Origin: Acanthopleura granulata | Lineage: Eukaryota > Mollusca > Polyplacophora > Chitonida > Chitonidae | DNA: 64,000 nt | Assembly: GCA_016165875.1 (NCBI GenBank) | Contig: JABBOT010000001.1 | Span: 10,233,306 to 10,297,305 of the forward strand | Reading direction: 5' to 3' | Shown here: piece by piece, positions 43,401 to 54,170 of the stretch | Layout: each line of letters opens with the position of its first letter | Numbering within the stretch: the stretch's first letter is position 1 | Translations under genes and position numbers: made by a program | Notes under the pieces: generated by a model | The model's database searches: none | Told to the model about the DNA's origin: nothing | Seen by the model: only the letters and a program-made list of their open reading frames with translations

Positions 43401-46400
43401 AAAATCCTATCGAACCAATGGCTTTGTCAAGGAGTAAAGTGGGACCTCATCTGGACCGTAAAATCTGTTCTGTTTAATTACTTTTGATTGAATACATGTG
43501 TCATACATTTAACAATGTTTATTTAGCAGTGTTTGTAACAGAGGATTCTTCCTTAGGGGAGGGAAAACATAATAATTGCATAAAGTTCTGATGAAAGAGT
43601 GCGAAATGTTATTTGTACATGTGGTCTTGAATATATATTTTTCAGGTTTTCTTTAAGACGACAAAGACACTTGAAAATAATTTTTGTATGGTGGGTATTT
43701 GGAACCACCTTTTGGTATATACAGTCATTGTGTAACAATGTTATAAATGAGGATGTAACAAAAGTTTAAAAAATATTTTTGCTCTACAATTGTCTTTTTC
43801 AGCTAACAAATGTACATATTCTGGATTTGGATCATATTTATATTTTAGGTTTCGATATAAACAAATTTACACTGAAATAAATTTATTAGACATGCATCAT
43901 ACCCTTATTCAGAACATTATTATGTAACAACAATACTAAAATACCCCAAATATCCAACACACAAACATATGAGAAAATTTTCTCCTGAACCAAAAATAAA
44001 CAACAAAATATTAAAGACCATACTTGGAAACAAGTTTTGATGCTCTTTCATCTGATTTTGGCATCATTTTTGTTTCATTCTCCTTTAATGAAGAATCAAA
44101 TATTTCTATTTTCTTCTCATATTGGGCTCTGCAATTTCACATCACAACAATTCACAAATAATGAAGAGGGGTATCATGAAGTAAACATTTAAGTGGCCTT
44201 ACTGGCCGGGGAGTGTTCATGCATACATGTTCAACAACAGAAACAGGACTTAAATGGCAGTCTCAATCATTTAAAACCATGTTTTAAATGTTTGAGACTA
44301 TCATTTATACAAACTAACAATTACTAATAAAAATGATGGTAAAAGGCTCCTTTTATTCTCATTTTCTTCAAAAGTTTGTTAACAACACTTAACAGTCGGA
44401 TGCAGTACACAGGTAAAAGCCTTTATGGAGTGTCGTTTATTTGTGTCCCTTTCTCTTTACAGAAAATGTGCCAAATGAATATTTAATGGGTGTATTTATT
44501 TACTTATTTGATTGGTGTTTTATGTCGTACTCAAGAATATTTCACTTATACAACAACAGAGAGCATTATGGTGGGAGGCAAGCGGGCAGAGCCCAGAAGA
44601 AACCCACAACCATCCGTAGAATGCTGGCAGATCTTCCCACGTTTATGGGTGTAATACAGCTAAAATGTTTTAGTTTGACTTTAATAGCAATCACTGTTGA
44701 ATCAAACCGATAACTTGAACCTAACAAGACTTGGAGGCCATGACAGCTCAGACAAGGAAGTTACTTCCCCTCAAAATTTGGCTACGGTTATCTCCCTTGA
44801 AATTTGGCTGATATGAAACAAAAAAATGCCGAGGATACACATATTTTTTTTTAGCAAATTTTTGGGGTCAATTGGGTAACAGCAAACACAATTAATATTG
44901 TGTATGACCTTACTTACAAGGCAGCGAATGTAAACTTTTACCACTTTTCACACCCAAAGAAAACTTGCACCACTCAAATCTCGGCACCACATGAAAAAAA
45001 TTAAATTCAACGAAACAAACCTAAACTGTGAGGCCCAACGTATCAGCTGTTTGCCCAGCTTTGGATTAAGGTTTCATGTACTGACATACAATAGCAAACT
45101 GACGAAGGTGTGCAATCCAAGAGACCAGTGGACCTGTAACGTTCATGCATTCTCCGCATTTTGCCCTGCAATTCCACCCATGATCTGGGATTTGGGTAAG
45201 TCTGCAATTCCATGATAGCATAAGATGATTTTTCACGACAAAGGAACTATTTCGTTGGACTTCAAAAGCATCGAATATCTCCTCCCCCACCAGAATAGAT
45301 TTATAGGTTATAGTAAAGATGAGGTTGCTGGGCGTATTGCATTCCAAGCAGAATGTGACATTAGTTCATTCATGCTTCCCTGAATGAGTCTTGTTGAACA
45401 CTGTAGCCTACAGTATCCCCTTTTCAAATGTTGTCCACGTGACAAAACCAGGTGACATATGCACATGCGCACTGAATCCTTACTAAATTCATCTGTCTTC
45501 ACCATGTCTCAAAAACAGCTTTTGACACAACAAACAGCATGGTGTAGTGGTACAGATGTCTGCCTATGGATCCAACACTGACGTATAGTGGGAGTTTAAC
45601 ACCAGCGAATGTTGAGACAAATTTCAAGGTAACACGTGACAAAATCATGTAAGACTTCAAAGACAATGTAAGACAACACAATAATTCCATTTCTTAACCA
45701 ATGAAAACCCTGCACAGGCACATGATCGTGGGAAAAGAATGATGCCATACAGAAGCGACACCACCAGCAACCTGAATTTTACGAATCCCGATCTGTATTT
45801 GCAAGAGGCCCTACTCTCTTCCATCATAGCAATGAATGCCCATGGACACATGCTGCTGTTTTAGGATAAATTTGTAGGCCCACTTCCTTCTGCTAGGTAT
45901 CTTGTTGAAACGACCGAATGTTTTTTTTTCTGTTCAGGGATCAAACGATGAGGCAGGTAAATAACGGAAATTGTTGAAAACAGACCTCAAAGTCCCAGTT
46001 ACATATCATGTAAAATGTACTTAAGTGTGACAACGCTGCAATATTATACAGACTCATAATATAGATACATAGCTATCAAAGGTCTCGGATACAGTGACTA
46101 TATATAATGATCAGCTGTGCATATATCTATTCATAGTAAAGTGACCAGTGCATTGTCATTCTGCAAACAGGTGCTCAGTATCGTCAGAACTAAGTACTGG
46201 AAGCTTATCGAAGGTGGAAGCAGTAACAAAAACCTGACTGCAGAGAAACTGAACAAGGCACCTAGAGGTGTGTAAATAAATTTGAATAATATTTTGAGAG
46301 CAAACAGCGACACTAATGATGCCAATTCAATTTTTCTTTACCTTCAGTGACGTCTTCTTCGATGGTTCCCTTTACTTGTGAAAAACACCACTGTATCTCT

Positions 46401-46552
46401 CCGCCATTGCCTGCAAACACAAAAATTGGAATCATCTTACTGACATGACTGTTTATCTTCTTCACCTCAATAGCGATGACTCGCTCCAGTACACGCCTCA
46501 GATGCTGGGGGTATCCCTTCGATCTATACATCATATATATCTTACCCGCCAT
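34196..46552 (-). CDS. PPP2R2A: PP2A regulatory subunit B55, 8 coding exons
   Basis: B55-type regulatory subunit of protein phosphatase 2A: a seven-bladed WD40 propeller that targets the A/C core enzyme to substrates, for example at mitotic exit (family knowledge). Coding exons in transcript order: 46546-46552, 46342-46410, 41630-41724, 39217-39382, 38693-38983, 37623-37787, 36917-37178, 34196-34472. Total 1332 nt, 443 aa plus stop; human B55 paralogues are about 443-453 aa. All junctions are GT-AG and all phases agree. Landmarks in order: [52 protein letters not shown] [74 protein letters not shown] run, [27 protein letters not shown]. The human paralogue it matches best cannot be stated; invertebrates usually have one B55 gene. 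Confidence 0.96.
34690..36525 (+). pseudogene. Decayed Penelope-like retroelement (RT plus GIY-YIG)
   Basis: Lies antisense in the last intron of the PP2A B55 gene. Reverse-transcriptase remnants occur in several frames: [22 protein letters not shown] at about 34975, [12 protein letters not shown] at about 35160, [10 protein letters not shown] at about 35343, then [10 protein letters not shown] at about 35571. A GIY-YIG endonuclease remnant with [20 protein letters not shown] lies at about 36040-36105, followed by a broken frame ending near 36381. The catalytic YVDD position reads NVNA and is followed by a frameshift and stop, so the enzyme is dead. The 5' part is missing. RT linked to GIY-YIG is the hallmark of Penelope-like elements. 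Confidence 0.85.
36917..37178 (-). CDS. PPP2R2A: PP2A B55 coding exon 7
   Basis: 262 nt; acceptor TTATTTGGCAG, donor GTGAGT. Encodes [37 protein letters not shown] and [20 protein letters not shown]. Confidence 0.97.
37623..37787 (-). CDS. PPP2R2A: PP2A B55 coding exon 6
   Basis: 165 nt; acceptor GGCTTTATAG, donor GTAAGT. Encodes [20 protein letters not shown] and [14 protein letters not shown]. Confidence 0.96.
38693..38983 (-). CDS. PPP2R2A: PP2A B55 coding exon 5
   Basis: 291 nt; acceptor GTACTTGCAG, donor GTATCC. Encodes [13 protein letters not shown], then [20 protein letters not shown] and [12 protein letters not shown]. Confidence 0.96.
39217..39382 (-). CDS. PPP2R2A: PP2A B55 coding exon 4
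   Basis: 166 nt; acceptor CTTTTTCAG, donor GTAATT. Encodes [20 protein letters not shown] and INKIRWL, the B55-specific hairpin and second WD repeat. Confidence 0.96.
39608..39672 (+). repeat. 61-bp repeat, copy A
   Basis: TTGTCTGCAGGTAACGGGGC then TGAAGGCTAAGGAGA and CAGCACGAAAACCC. Nearly identical to 40746-40808. Both copies lie in PP2A B55 intron 3; origin unknown. Confidence 0.85.
39784..39860 (-). mobile_element. SINE tail fragment
   Basis: GATTGCCGTTTTATGCCATA, then AAGAATATTTCACTTATGGG and GGTCAGCATTACGGTG; minus orientation, in PP2A B55 intron 3. Confidence 0.8.
40746..40808 (+). repeat. 61-bp repeat, copy B
   Basis: Second copy of the block at 39608-39672, same orientation, three or four base differences. 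Neither copy lies in a longer duplication that I can see. Confidence 0.85.
41630..41724 (-). CDS. PPP2R2A: PP2A B55 coding exon 3
   Basis: 95 nt; acceptor GTCTTTCCAG, donor GTATAT. Encodes [20 protein letters not shown] and [11 protein letters not shown], the first WD repeat. Confidence 0.96.
41748..41932 (-). mobile_element. tRNA-derived SINE copy
   Basis: TTTTACACTGCACTCAAGAA, CACTTATATGATGGTGGCCA, CATTATGGTGGAAGGAAAC and GTCAGCATGAGCTGGACTCA; minus orientation, in PP2A B55 intron 2. Confidence 0.88.
41933..44487. other. PP2A B55 intron 2, middle part
   Basis: AT-rich with a run of 14 C at about 42628-42641. A near-perfect 19-bp hairpin (AGTCTCAATCATTTAAAAC and its complement, loop CAT) lies at 44259-44299 within a longer imperfect stem at 44251-44307. 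No coding sequence. Confidence 0.55.
44488..44652 (-). mobile_element. tRNA-derived SINE copy
   Basis: TTATTTGATTGGTGTTTTAT, CGTACTCAAGAATATTTCAC, GCATTATGGTGGGAGG and AACCATCCG, truncated before the tRNA-like head; minus orientation, in PP2A B55 intron 2. Confidence 0.9.
44653..46341. other. PP2A B55 intron 2, 5' part
   Basis: No repeat or coding sequence recognised; short open frames only. Confidence 0.5.
46342..46410 (-). CDS. PPP2R2A: PP2A B55 coding exon 2
   Basis: 69 nt; acceptor TTTGTGTTTGCAG, donor GTAAAG. Encodes [20 protein letters not shown], the conserved N-terminal strand of the propeller. Confidence 0.95.
46411..46545 (-). other. PP2A B55 intron 1, short and free of stops
   Basis: 135 nt, a multiple of three, with no in-frame stop. 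If retained it would add 45 codons in frame after MAG. Consensus sites GTAAGA and TTTGTGTTTGCAG argue that it is normally removed. Confidence 0.7.
46546..46552 (-). CDS. PPP2R2A: PP2A B55 coding exon 1 (start)
   Basis: Seven nt, ATGGCGG, then donor GTAAGA. With exon 2 it gives [12 protein letters not shown], matching the MAG start of human B55. The context GCAATGG is strong. An in-frame ATG lies 63 nt upstream at 46613-46615. Confidence 0.8.
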
Positions 46553-46740
46553 TGCGTTGCACAAATATCCATCTTGACCGATAGCTGAATGCTCGTTCAA
46601 GCTTTCATCTGACATTATGGCTTTAAATCTCAGGTTAATTCCGTCAGATGACACAAGATAATACCGATCCTGGTCACCGACATTTGTTTCAAAATGGCGC
46701 ACTATGGCTCAGAGAGACAAGGCAGCATGACGTCACTCTT
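46553..46740 (-). promoter_or_regulatory. PP2A B55 5' UTR and proximal promoter with CRE and YY1-like sites
   Basis: A perfect palindromic cAMP-response element TGACGTCA lies at 46728-46735. AAAATGGCGC at 46691-46700 (plus strand) resembles a YY1 site, common near animal transcription starts. The transcription start is not known. The in-frame ATG at 46613-46615 may fall inside the 5' UTR. Confidence 0.5.
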
Positions 46741-47339
46741 TACATCCGCGGAACTCTGGGTAATTAGGTCAGGACATTGCTGTTTTCTGTTTAGAGCAAG
46801 AGATAAAATGAGAATGACACAGCAACAACCCCGTCCCCCAAATAATAATAATAAAAAAAATAACCTACGTATAATTTTGTGCGACAGTATGAGAACCCCT
46901 CGTTTAGGTTGAAGCAGCTCAAAACAAAAATATTGCGGTGAGCAAGTATATGTATGGCAATACCGTCGTTGTAATCCGCTCCCGCCTTGACATGCAGGTT
47001 CCATGTTTCAAGTTCAGCTTTCGCCAGTTGCATGCCTTTCTATATTTAAGGTTTGTCAGCTATGTGGCTATCTAGCGGGGCACACTGGTTCCTCCTGGAG
47101 CATGTCCAGAATCTAGTATTTACTGTATTAACCCGATTGCCGTCATATTTAAGTTTATATGCATCCATGACTCGTGCAAGACACCTACACATCGTACCAC
47201 AACTGACGACAACTATGCGAGTTATAGCGAGCATACGGCGTAGTTACATGTATTCGGGTGGTTAGGTCGGGCTGGGGTTGGAGCTGGTGCTGGGTGCTAT
47301 ATGTTTAGTATTAGTATTTCAAAGATATGACCTTTGTCC

Positions 47340-47456
47340 ACTACACTTATTTCTTTATCTGACTGGTGTTTTACCCTGTACTCAAGAATATTTCACTTTT
47401 GCGACGGCGGCCAGCATTATGGTGGCAGGGAACTGGGTAGAGCATTCGGGAAATTT
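47340..47456 (-). mobile_element. SINE fragment
   Basis: GACTGGTGTTTTACCCTGTA, CTCAAGAATATTTCACTTTT and CGACGGCGGCCAGCATTATG; minus orientation, upstream of the PP2A B55 gene. Confidence 0.88.
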
Positions 47457-47634
47457 GTCCACTATACAGATATATATAGTGTACATACATATAGGTCTAT
47501 GTGTAGGCCCCTGTACAAAGAACTAGGCTATTCGATATCAAGGTATCACAATATTAGGATGGCCTACACATATCAGCATAGTTTCTATTTATTTGATTTC
47601 AAAGTAAAACATACCATCCTCAATAGGGTCTATA

Positions 47635-47685
47635 CCAAAAGTTGAAACTTGACCTCAGCAATATATCAAAAGTTGAAACTTGCCA
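47635..47685 (+). repeat. Short direct repeat
   Basis: CAAAAGTTGAAACTTG occurs twice about 34 bp apart. Confidence 0.7.
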
Positions 47686-48107
47686 TTCTCCAATGTGTGT
47701 TACCAGAATTTTAAACCCCTTTTGATATACTAACACACCAGGCTTAACTGGTGACAGTTGTCTTCTGAAATGTTAAAGCTTCCACAACAGTTGAGTGCCA
47801 ACAACTAAGCCTATATACGCCTATATACCCCACAAAAATATAAATGTTCACTGATATACCCTCGTAAACAGTGCAACCTGCAAATGTTCAACTCAAGGTC
47901 GACACAACCCTTTAAATGAGAGATCTGTGAATCCTTGTGAATTGGCAGTCGAACCATGAGATAGGCGTTTAATTTTCTCTTCTTTGGTTTCGAACAGTTT
48001 TGTCCCTGCATGTAGATGAAAGGTTCTGTATTTGGTCTGTTTAGAGAGATTCGGGCAATAGGTATATATAGACAAGAATATATGCATGTTCATTTGTTCA
48101 TTGTGAT

Positions 48108-48202
48108 GCTTTTTTTTATTTATCTTGATTGGTGTTTATGGCCTGGGTAAAGAATTCTTCACTTAAGTGGCAACGGTCAGATTTATGTCAAGAAGCGAAG
48201 GG
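48108..48202 (-). mobile_element. Decayed SINE fragment
   Basis: TTGATTGGTGTTTATGGC, AAGAATTCTTCACTTAAGTG and GGTCAGATTTATG; minus orientation, heavily diverged. Confidence 0.6.
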
Positions 48203-51177
48203 GGCTGCACATCTCACCAGGTAAATGATGCACATCACATCAAGTAAGTAATGCACATCAGTAGGTATCCTCATTAAAGGCTTTGATCCTACTTCCTTAT
48301 TGCTGAATTAAAATACAAGCATTTGACACACCGAGAAAAAATGGCTACTTTTATGTAAGGTATTGGTTTTTTCATTATTTCTTTAAAAACACGGTGGTAT
48401 TTGGTAATCAGGTTACCTTGATGATCTGAATGCCAAAAGAACAGGTACTAAGATTAATTCCCCTGTAGTTTTATTTATACCCAGATTTAGATATATTTTG
48501 TTTTTCAAAAGATTCAAACATCACAGTTGAATATCACTGTGATAGGAACAGAGCTAACGTCTACGAGTCTGTGCTGAAAGACCGAGACATATTAATAACC
48601 ACGGTATCCGTATAAAAAATATTCAGTGTTAGAATCAATGAATGTATGAAGCATATTGTGGCGAGAACATAATCAAGGCGGGAAATAGTAAATACTTTTG
48701 GATGCGCTAAAGACAACACACAAACTCGCCATGGACGCTGTCAAATAATTCAAATACATAGCCGACTGTTTACCACCAGAAGCAAACACATCACTAAAGC
48801 CCACACAGTCAACCATAACGTGATCAATGAAGAACTGGATCACAACATGGATAACACTCGGGGAACAATGCCCCACAGTGTTAGTTTTTGTTGTCCAGCG
48901 AAATGTCGACATAATTCAACCACTTGGTAAACGATTAGACCTATGACCTGGCCGTATGCATTTGGCAATATCTCGGCCAATCATTGTAAGTACCTGTGGT
49001 GGGTATGGAGCGGTGTTAATCGGCTATAGTAATTACTTTACCTCAATCATTAAATAAATCTTCCTTCATGTTCAAATTTATGTTAATTTTGCAGCGCACT
49101 TTTGACGACAGTAAGGGCACACTTGTTCATGGCGGCAAACGCGTTTGCTCAAGGCAGTGGATGCACTTTTATCACGGAAGTGAGCGTTTTGCGTTTGTTT
49201 ACGACACTTCTTATGGAAGTAGTCACAGTTTTATCATGGAAGTGAGGGTACTTGTCCATGACAATATTGCATTGTTTATGACACTTCTTCATGGCAGTAG
49301 TCGCACTAGTTCATATAGCACTTCATTTTCTTTTTGGTTGAAGGAAACCAGAGTGGCAGGAAAAATTGGAAACGACGTGCGACGTACAGGCAGAGATACG
49401 TACAACTTAATGACAGAAGATCGGCAAGCTAATGGTTTTCAACAATGGATGTACTGCGTAAACGGTCGTAAGAGAGTGCATGGCCGGTCGTTTTAAAAAT
49501 TATCAACTAAGGCCCACACAGTAAGAGGGTTGTCAATCAATGTCAGTTTGAAACCCACACCGCGTGTATTCCAGGGATTGAAAGACAAATGGCTTCAAAC
49601 ATTAAACCACAGTCCACTGCCCACACAATTGGGGATTATGAACCCACTTTACAGATAAATAATAAATTCATAAAATTTTACCATTAACTTCTCAATTAAT
49701 CACGCGATGTCCAAGTATAAAGCTATTGCAATATATTACCCAGTTAACTGTGGCTTCATTCAAAGAAAATTCCGATAAGCAACTGACCAATCCACCGTTG
49801 TGAAAATTGACGTAAAAATTGACATGCAGCACCATCCATCTATAAAATGACTTTCATGCATTCCTATCAAGAAACTGGGGAAAGTGTCGCCTTTGGTGAA
49901 AAACGCACAACACAGAATTGCACCATACATACAACACATACAACAACCCATTCGCTAATACAACCATCCATTCCCTTGTACAACCATCCAATCCCTCATA
50001 CACCATTAAATCCCTCATAAAACCATTCACTCATTCATACGACCATCCAGTTCCTCATACAACTCTCAATTCCCTCATATACAACCATTCCAGTGAATTG
50101 GCACCGCAAGGAATGCAGCGATAAAATTCTATGAATATGGTTATGTCTACGAATTTGACCAATGTAAAGAAAAGCACTCGGTGAAATCAACAGGAAGCTG
50201 GAAATGTCCGAAATAAATCACCATTTCGCGAGTTATTAGTATACTAACAGGAAGTTGTCTTCATACAACTTCATGTAAAATCATACAAAATAGTGCCAGC
50301 GACGTACTCTTGGTATCAAGATCCCAAGACCAAAACAATCAAGGGGATACTGAAAATCAAATGTACAAGGGACAGGAGGACTGAGCCCGTGTCTGGGGTA
50401 AGCGGAGATACTGTAAAGGTGACCTGAAGCTTTGGTCATCATTGGCTTTTGCAGTGGACCTGATGTTGGCAAAGAATAAAATATACCACTCCGTCATCAT
50501 GCGATTGACCATCAGTTAAAATAAGCAGTTAATGTAGGATTTGTGATTTTCGTCACAGGAGACTCCACAAAACAACATATCCCCGAACCCTTTCTCTTCA
50601 GAGGCAATGTACAGATTTTCTCCTAAAATTACGCGTCGACGTGACCCTTGAGTTGACAAAGAAAAGCTTAACATGTGCCTTTACCGAAGTCCTCAGTGAC
50701 ACACAACAGCTCCGAAAATAAATATTTCCACCTTTCATAAACAGTTCCCGAAGAATGCGTAGACTGAAAATATTTTGTTTGCGGCTAATCCGATCGCGTT
50801 TCTTCAGTTGAGGAGGCCCCGCAGTGACACTTCACTGTATCAGTTCAGGTGGATCACTTGATGTTTAGAAACTTGTGTGACATATACAGGGAGTTTTTAG
50901 GGACATTTAATAGTTGATTCGACGAACTATAGGATAAAATTTTATTACATACCGGTATAGCAAACTTTCTTCTTTTCATGGTGACGTATCGATAACGAGT
51001 CAAACGTCCTTTTCAAGCCAAGCGTTTTGATTTCAGCTCTAACAACGCATTTCATTGATTTCAAAATGATGTTAGAGAATCTAAGTGAGTACATCATTAT
51101 CAATAAACCAAGTAGTTTATTTGTTAGTAGTTTACTTTATCAAAGACAGTGTTTCATTTCAGATATAGATTTGGAAT
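48203..51177. other. Intergenic with two simple tandem tracts
   Basis: 49100-49320 is a loose repeat of about 30 bp built on CACTTCTTCATGGCAGTAG and open in one frame for 142 codons (49068-49496), with no recognisable family. 49918-50095 is a roughly 25-bp repeat built on TACAACCATCCATTCCCT, about seven units. No gene supported. Confidence 0.55.
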
Positions 51178-51377
51178 ATTTATTTATTTATTTATTTGAT
51201 TGGTGTTTTACGCCGTACTCAAGAATATTTCAATTATGCGACGGCGGACAGCATTATGGTAGCAGGAAACCGGACAGAGCGCGGGGGAAACCCACGACCA
51301 CCCGCAGGCTGCTGGCGAACCTTCCCACGTACGGCCGGAAAGGAAGCCAGTATGAGCTGGACTTGAACTCACAGCGA
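51178..51377 (-). mobile_element. tRNA-derived SINE, long copy
   Basis: (TTTA)n tail complement, ATTGGTGTTTTACGCCGTAC, GACGGCGGACAGCATTATGG, GGGGGAAACCCACGACCACC, GAAGCCAGTATGAGCTGGAC; minus orientation. Confidence 0.93.
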
Positions 51378-51822
51378 CGATTTGGAATAGTAAGAATGTA
51401 TATGACTTCCGTTCAGTTGAACTAAAGTAAACTTGTGTAGAGGAGTCAAAGCCGTTGTAACGTATACAATAACTTTTGATTGGGACTCTTCGTTCTCTCA
51501 CTCCATCAGTGACCGCAATTGCAGCTCTTATGGGAATGATGTAGCCTTATTCAAATAGGACTTACAACTGTACAACGTTTATTGAAATACACATTTCAAA
51601 AAGCGCTGCAATATGTAACTCCTAATGAAATGTGATTATTTAAGTGACGGTTGAAATGACAGTGGCGAGATATTCATTTCAGTAAGGTCTACCTGTTAAC
51701 TCTGGGATGACGCATGCAAGGTCTTGTTGAAATAATGTTAAATCAAGTACTCCTTCCTGCGCGTTTCCAAGGCAAGCAATTTCTCACAACCTCTGGACAT
51801 TAATTAATCAGCAGTGATGAGG

Positions 51823-52045
51823 GATGTGTGTGTGTGCGTCGGGGAGGGGGGGGGGATGTGAGTGTGTATGGGTGTTTGTTGGCGTGTGTTCTTGCGGGTT
51901 GGTTGGTGTGTGCGTGTGGGTAGGTGTGTGGGGGGGGGTGTGGGGGTGTGTGCGGGTGTGTGCATATGTGGGTGGGTGGATGGGTGGGTGGGGTGTTTGT
52001 TGTGTACGTGGGTGGTTGCTAGAGTTGTGTGGTGGTGTAGAGGGA
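51823..52045 (+). repeat. GT/GGGT-rich low-complexity tract
   Basis: About 220 bp of GTGTGTG and GGGTGGGTGG-type sequence with G-runs of 10-11 near 51842 and 51931. It can form Z-DNA or G-quadruplexes. Open frames inside are artefacts of composition. Confidence 0.9.
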
Positions 52046-52897
52046 CATTGTAGCCCATTTGTGCATTCTTCGGACTACTTTGCTCAAACTTCCTATTTCT
52101 GCACGAACTATTCTTTGGTGTTTAACATAAGATATGCTTCTTTTTGTCGATCATTATTCTGAATTCAGATTTGACTTACTTTTCGGGGCTTTGAAGGCAG
52201 GACCCGACTAACTGTAGGATAACAAAAATGTTTAGATATAGCAATCTCCATTCTATATGCTTGAGACAAGTCGATGAAGATCCCGAGATCCTTTTCACTT
52301 TAACTACGCATTTTGTTGTGAAGTCTCACATTGCATTTTACTAATAAGAAAACGACATTTCAGCCAAACACACCATTGGCTGTAAGCCTATAGTTTCTTA
52401 CCCGAAACGACACAGTACCATGTTTATTGTCAGCATATAACATCGAATATGACCTCCGCTTTTTTTCACTTGAAATGATCAAAGGAGGCAGCCTAATGGT
52501 CATGAATACATGTAATAGATTTTGAATTGGACTCTCTTTTGTAAATTTCGTATACCGGTATTCTTCTTTCGGTTCCTCCTACCTTCCCAACCTTCAAAAT
52601 GTAATAAGTTACACTATCAAAGAATGAGACGCAACAGAACATAAACTTGTCAGTTTCTGGAATTCTGTTGAATAAAGATTGTTTTATGTTTAATGTTTTC
52701 GGGAATTGTAAGAATATGTCCAGCTGGTTTCCAACTCATTGCAGCTTATGTCCCGGAAGTTCTCAACTTAAACAGATGCTACAGTTTAATTCACTTTTCC
52801 CAGCAAAGCTTAAATGTTTGATCTACTCGCCAATACATGTACAAGAATTACATGAGCTTGTGACTAACTTATTTCATTCACTAAAGGTATACATGTA

Positions 52898-53095
52898 TTT
52901 GTCTGTTTGAATGGAGTTTGCACCGTACTCAAGAATATTTCACTCATGCCACTCAGGCTAACATTATGGTGGGAAGAAACCAGGCTCGGGGAAAATCGAC
53001 GACCATCCGCGACTTGGAAGCTGCATATGCTGTGCTTGAACTTACGGCGGCGTCCTCATTGGTGAGAGGCTCCTCAATCATTATGTTTCGCCAAC
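52898..53095 (-). mobile_element. Diverged SINE copy
   Basis: CACCGTACTCAAGAATATTT, AACATTATGGTGGGAAGAAA, GACGACCATCCGC and TTGGTGAGAGGCTCC; minus orientation. Confidence 0.82.
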
Positions 53096-53937
53096 AGGCT
53101 TACCCTATGGCCACGAAAAGGCCCAGTTGCAACGTATGTGCCATGTCATCCTGGAGTGATTTGACGTCGTCAATTTCATGAACACAGTCATTCTAAAATA
53201 TTTCAATAACGGCCAATCTGACCATTATTATCTCGTAAAACATGTGCTCTACTTTACCAGTTTGCCCACAAATCGTCATCCTAAAGCAGGAGTGAAAAAT
53301 ATACTACACAGCTTGGGCCCACGTTACTTCACACTGGACAGTTGACTCATTATTTTAATAGGGGTAGTTTATTTCAATAACAGTTGTAGCATCAGAGGGA
53401 AAAGTCCGGACTTCTTCGAATACCAGTGTGTAGACAAAAAGCAGCTAAAAATGGTGGGGAGTTGTCAAGTTTAGTTTGATGCCTTTTGTTTGTCATTGAT
53501 CCCTACAGATGTTCTCTCCGAAAAACAGCTTCTTTAGGTCCAATTAAAACCACGAAACCAAAACAGCAGCCACAACATTACAATTCCATACGTTGGGTTT
53601 CATTGATTTATTTCAATGTTTATTGGTTTAAGTTGTATCGACAATGGATTGTATTTCTTCAGATCTCTACTGGGATCTTTTGTCCAGGTAAAATGTTTTC
53701 ATTGTTTTCATTTCGTTGTCATTGTCGGAAGGGCGCCGTGACTTGTGACATATGACCATGCCTTCTTGTGGTAGAACGGTCCCTGTACTAACATATTGAT
53801 AGTGCAGCCTCACTGAAGCACCTTGTCATAAGACAGCACACATGACACCACACTAAGTCACTGCGTACTGACACACGTAAATGTACATACCATACACGGC
53901 GAGCCGCGGCCTGGCACTGTTTCTAAAACGAATTATG

Positions 53938-54170
53938 ATTTATTTATTTGATTGGTGTTTTACGCCGTACTCAAGAATATTTCACTTATACGACCGCAGC
54001 ATTATGGTGGGTGGAAACCCACGACCATCCGCAGGTTGCTGGCAGGCCTTCCCACGTACAGCGGGAGAGGAAGCCAGCATGAGCTGGACTTGAACTCACA
54101 GCCACCGCATTGGTGGGAGGCTTCGGGTCATTGTGCTGCGAAGCGCGCTAACTAAAGTAGGCCCCACGAA
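53938..54170 (-). mobile_element. tRNA-derived SINE, near full length
   Basis: From the ATTTATTTATTTGATTGGTG tail through AGCATTATGGTGGGTGGAAA, CCCACGACCATCCGCAGG, TGAACTCACAGCCACCGC and AAGCGCGCTAACTAAAGTAG. The head is altered at the last bases of the tRNA-like A box. Confidence 0.94.

Noticed and set aside
49068..49496. 142-codon open frame
   Set aside because: Begins in a loose tandem repeat, no recognisable domain, no splice partners; could be a lineage-specific gene but nothing supports that.
51824..52162. 112-codon cysteine/glycine/tryptophan-rich open frame
   Set aside because: Translation of a GT/GGGT-rich low-complexity tract.
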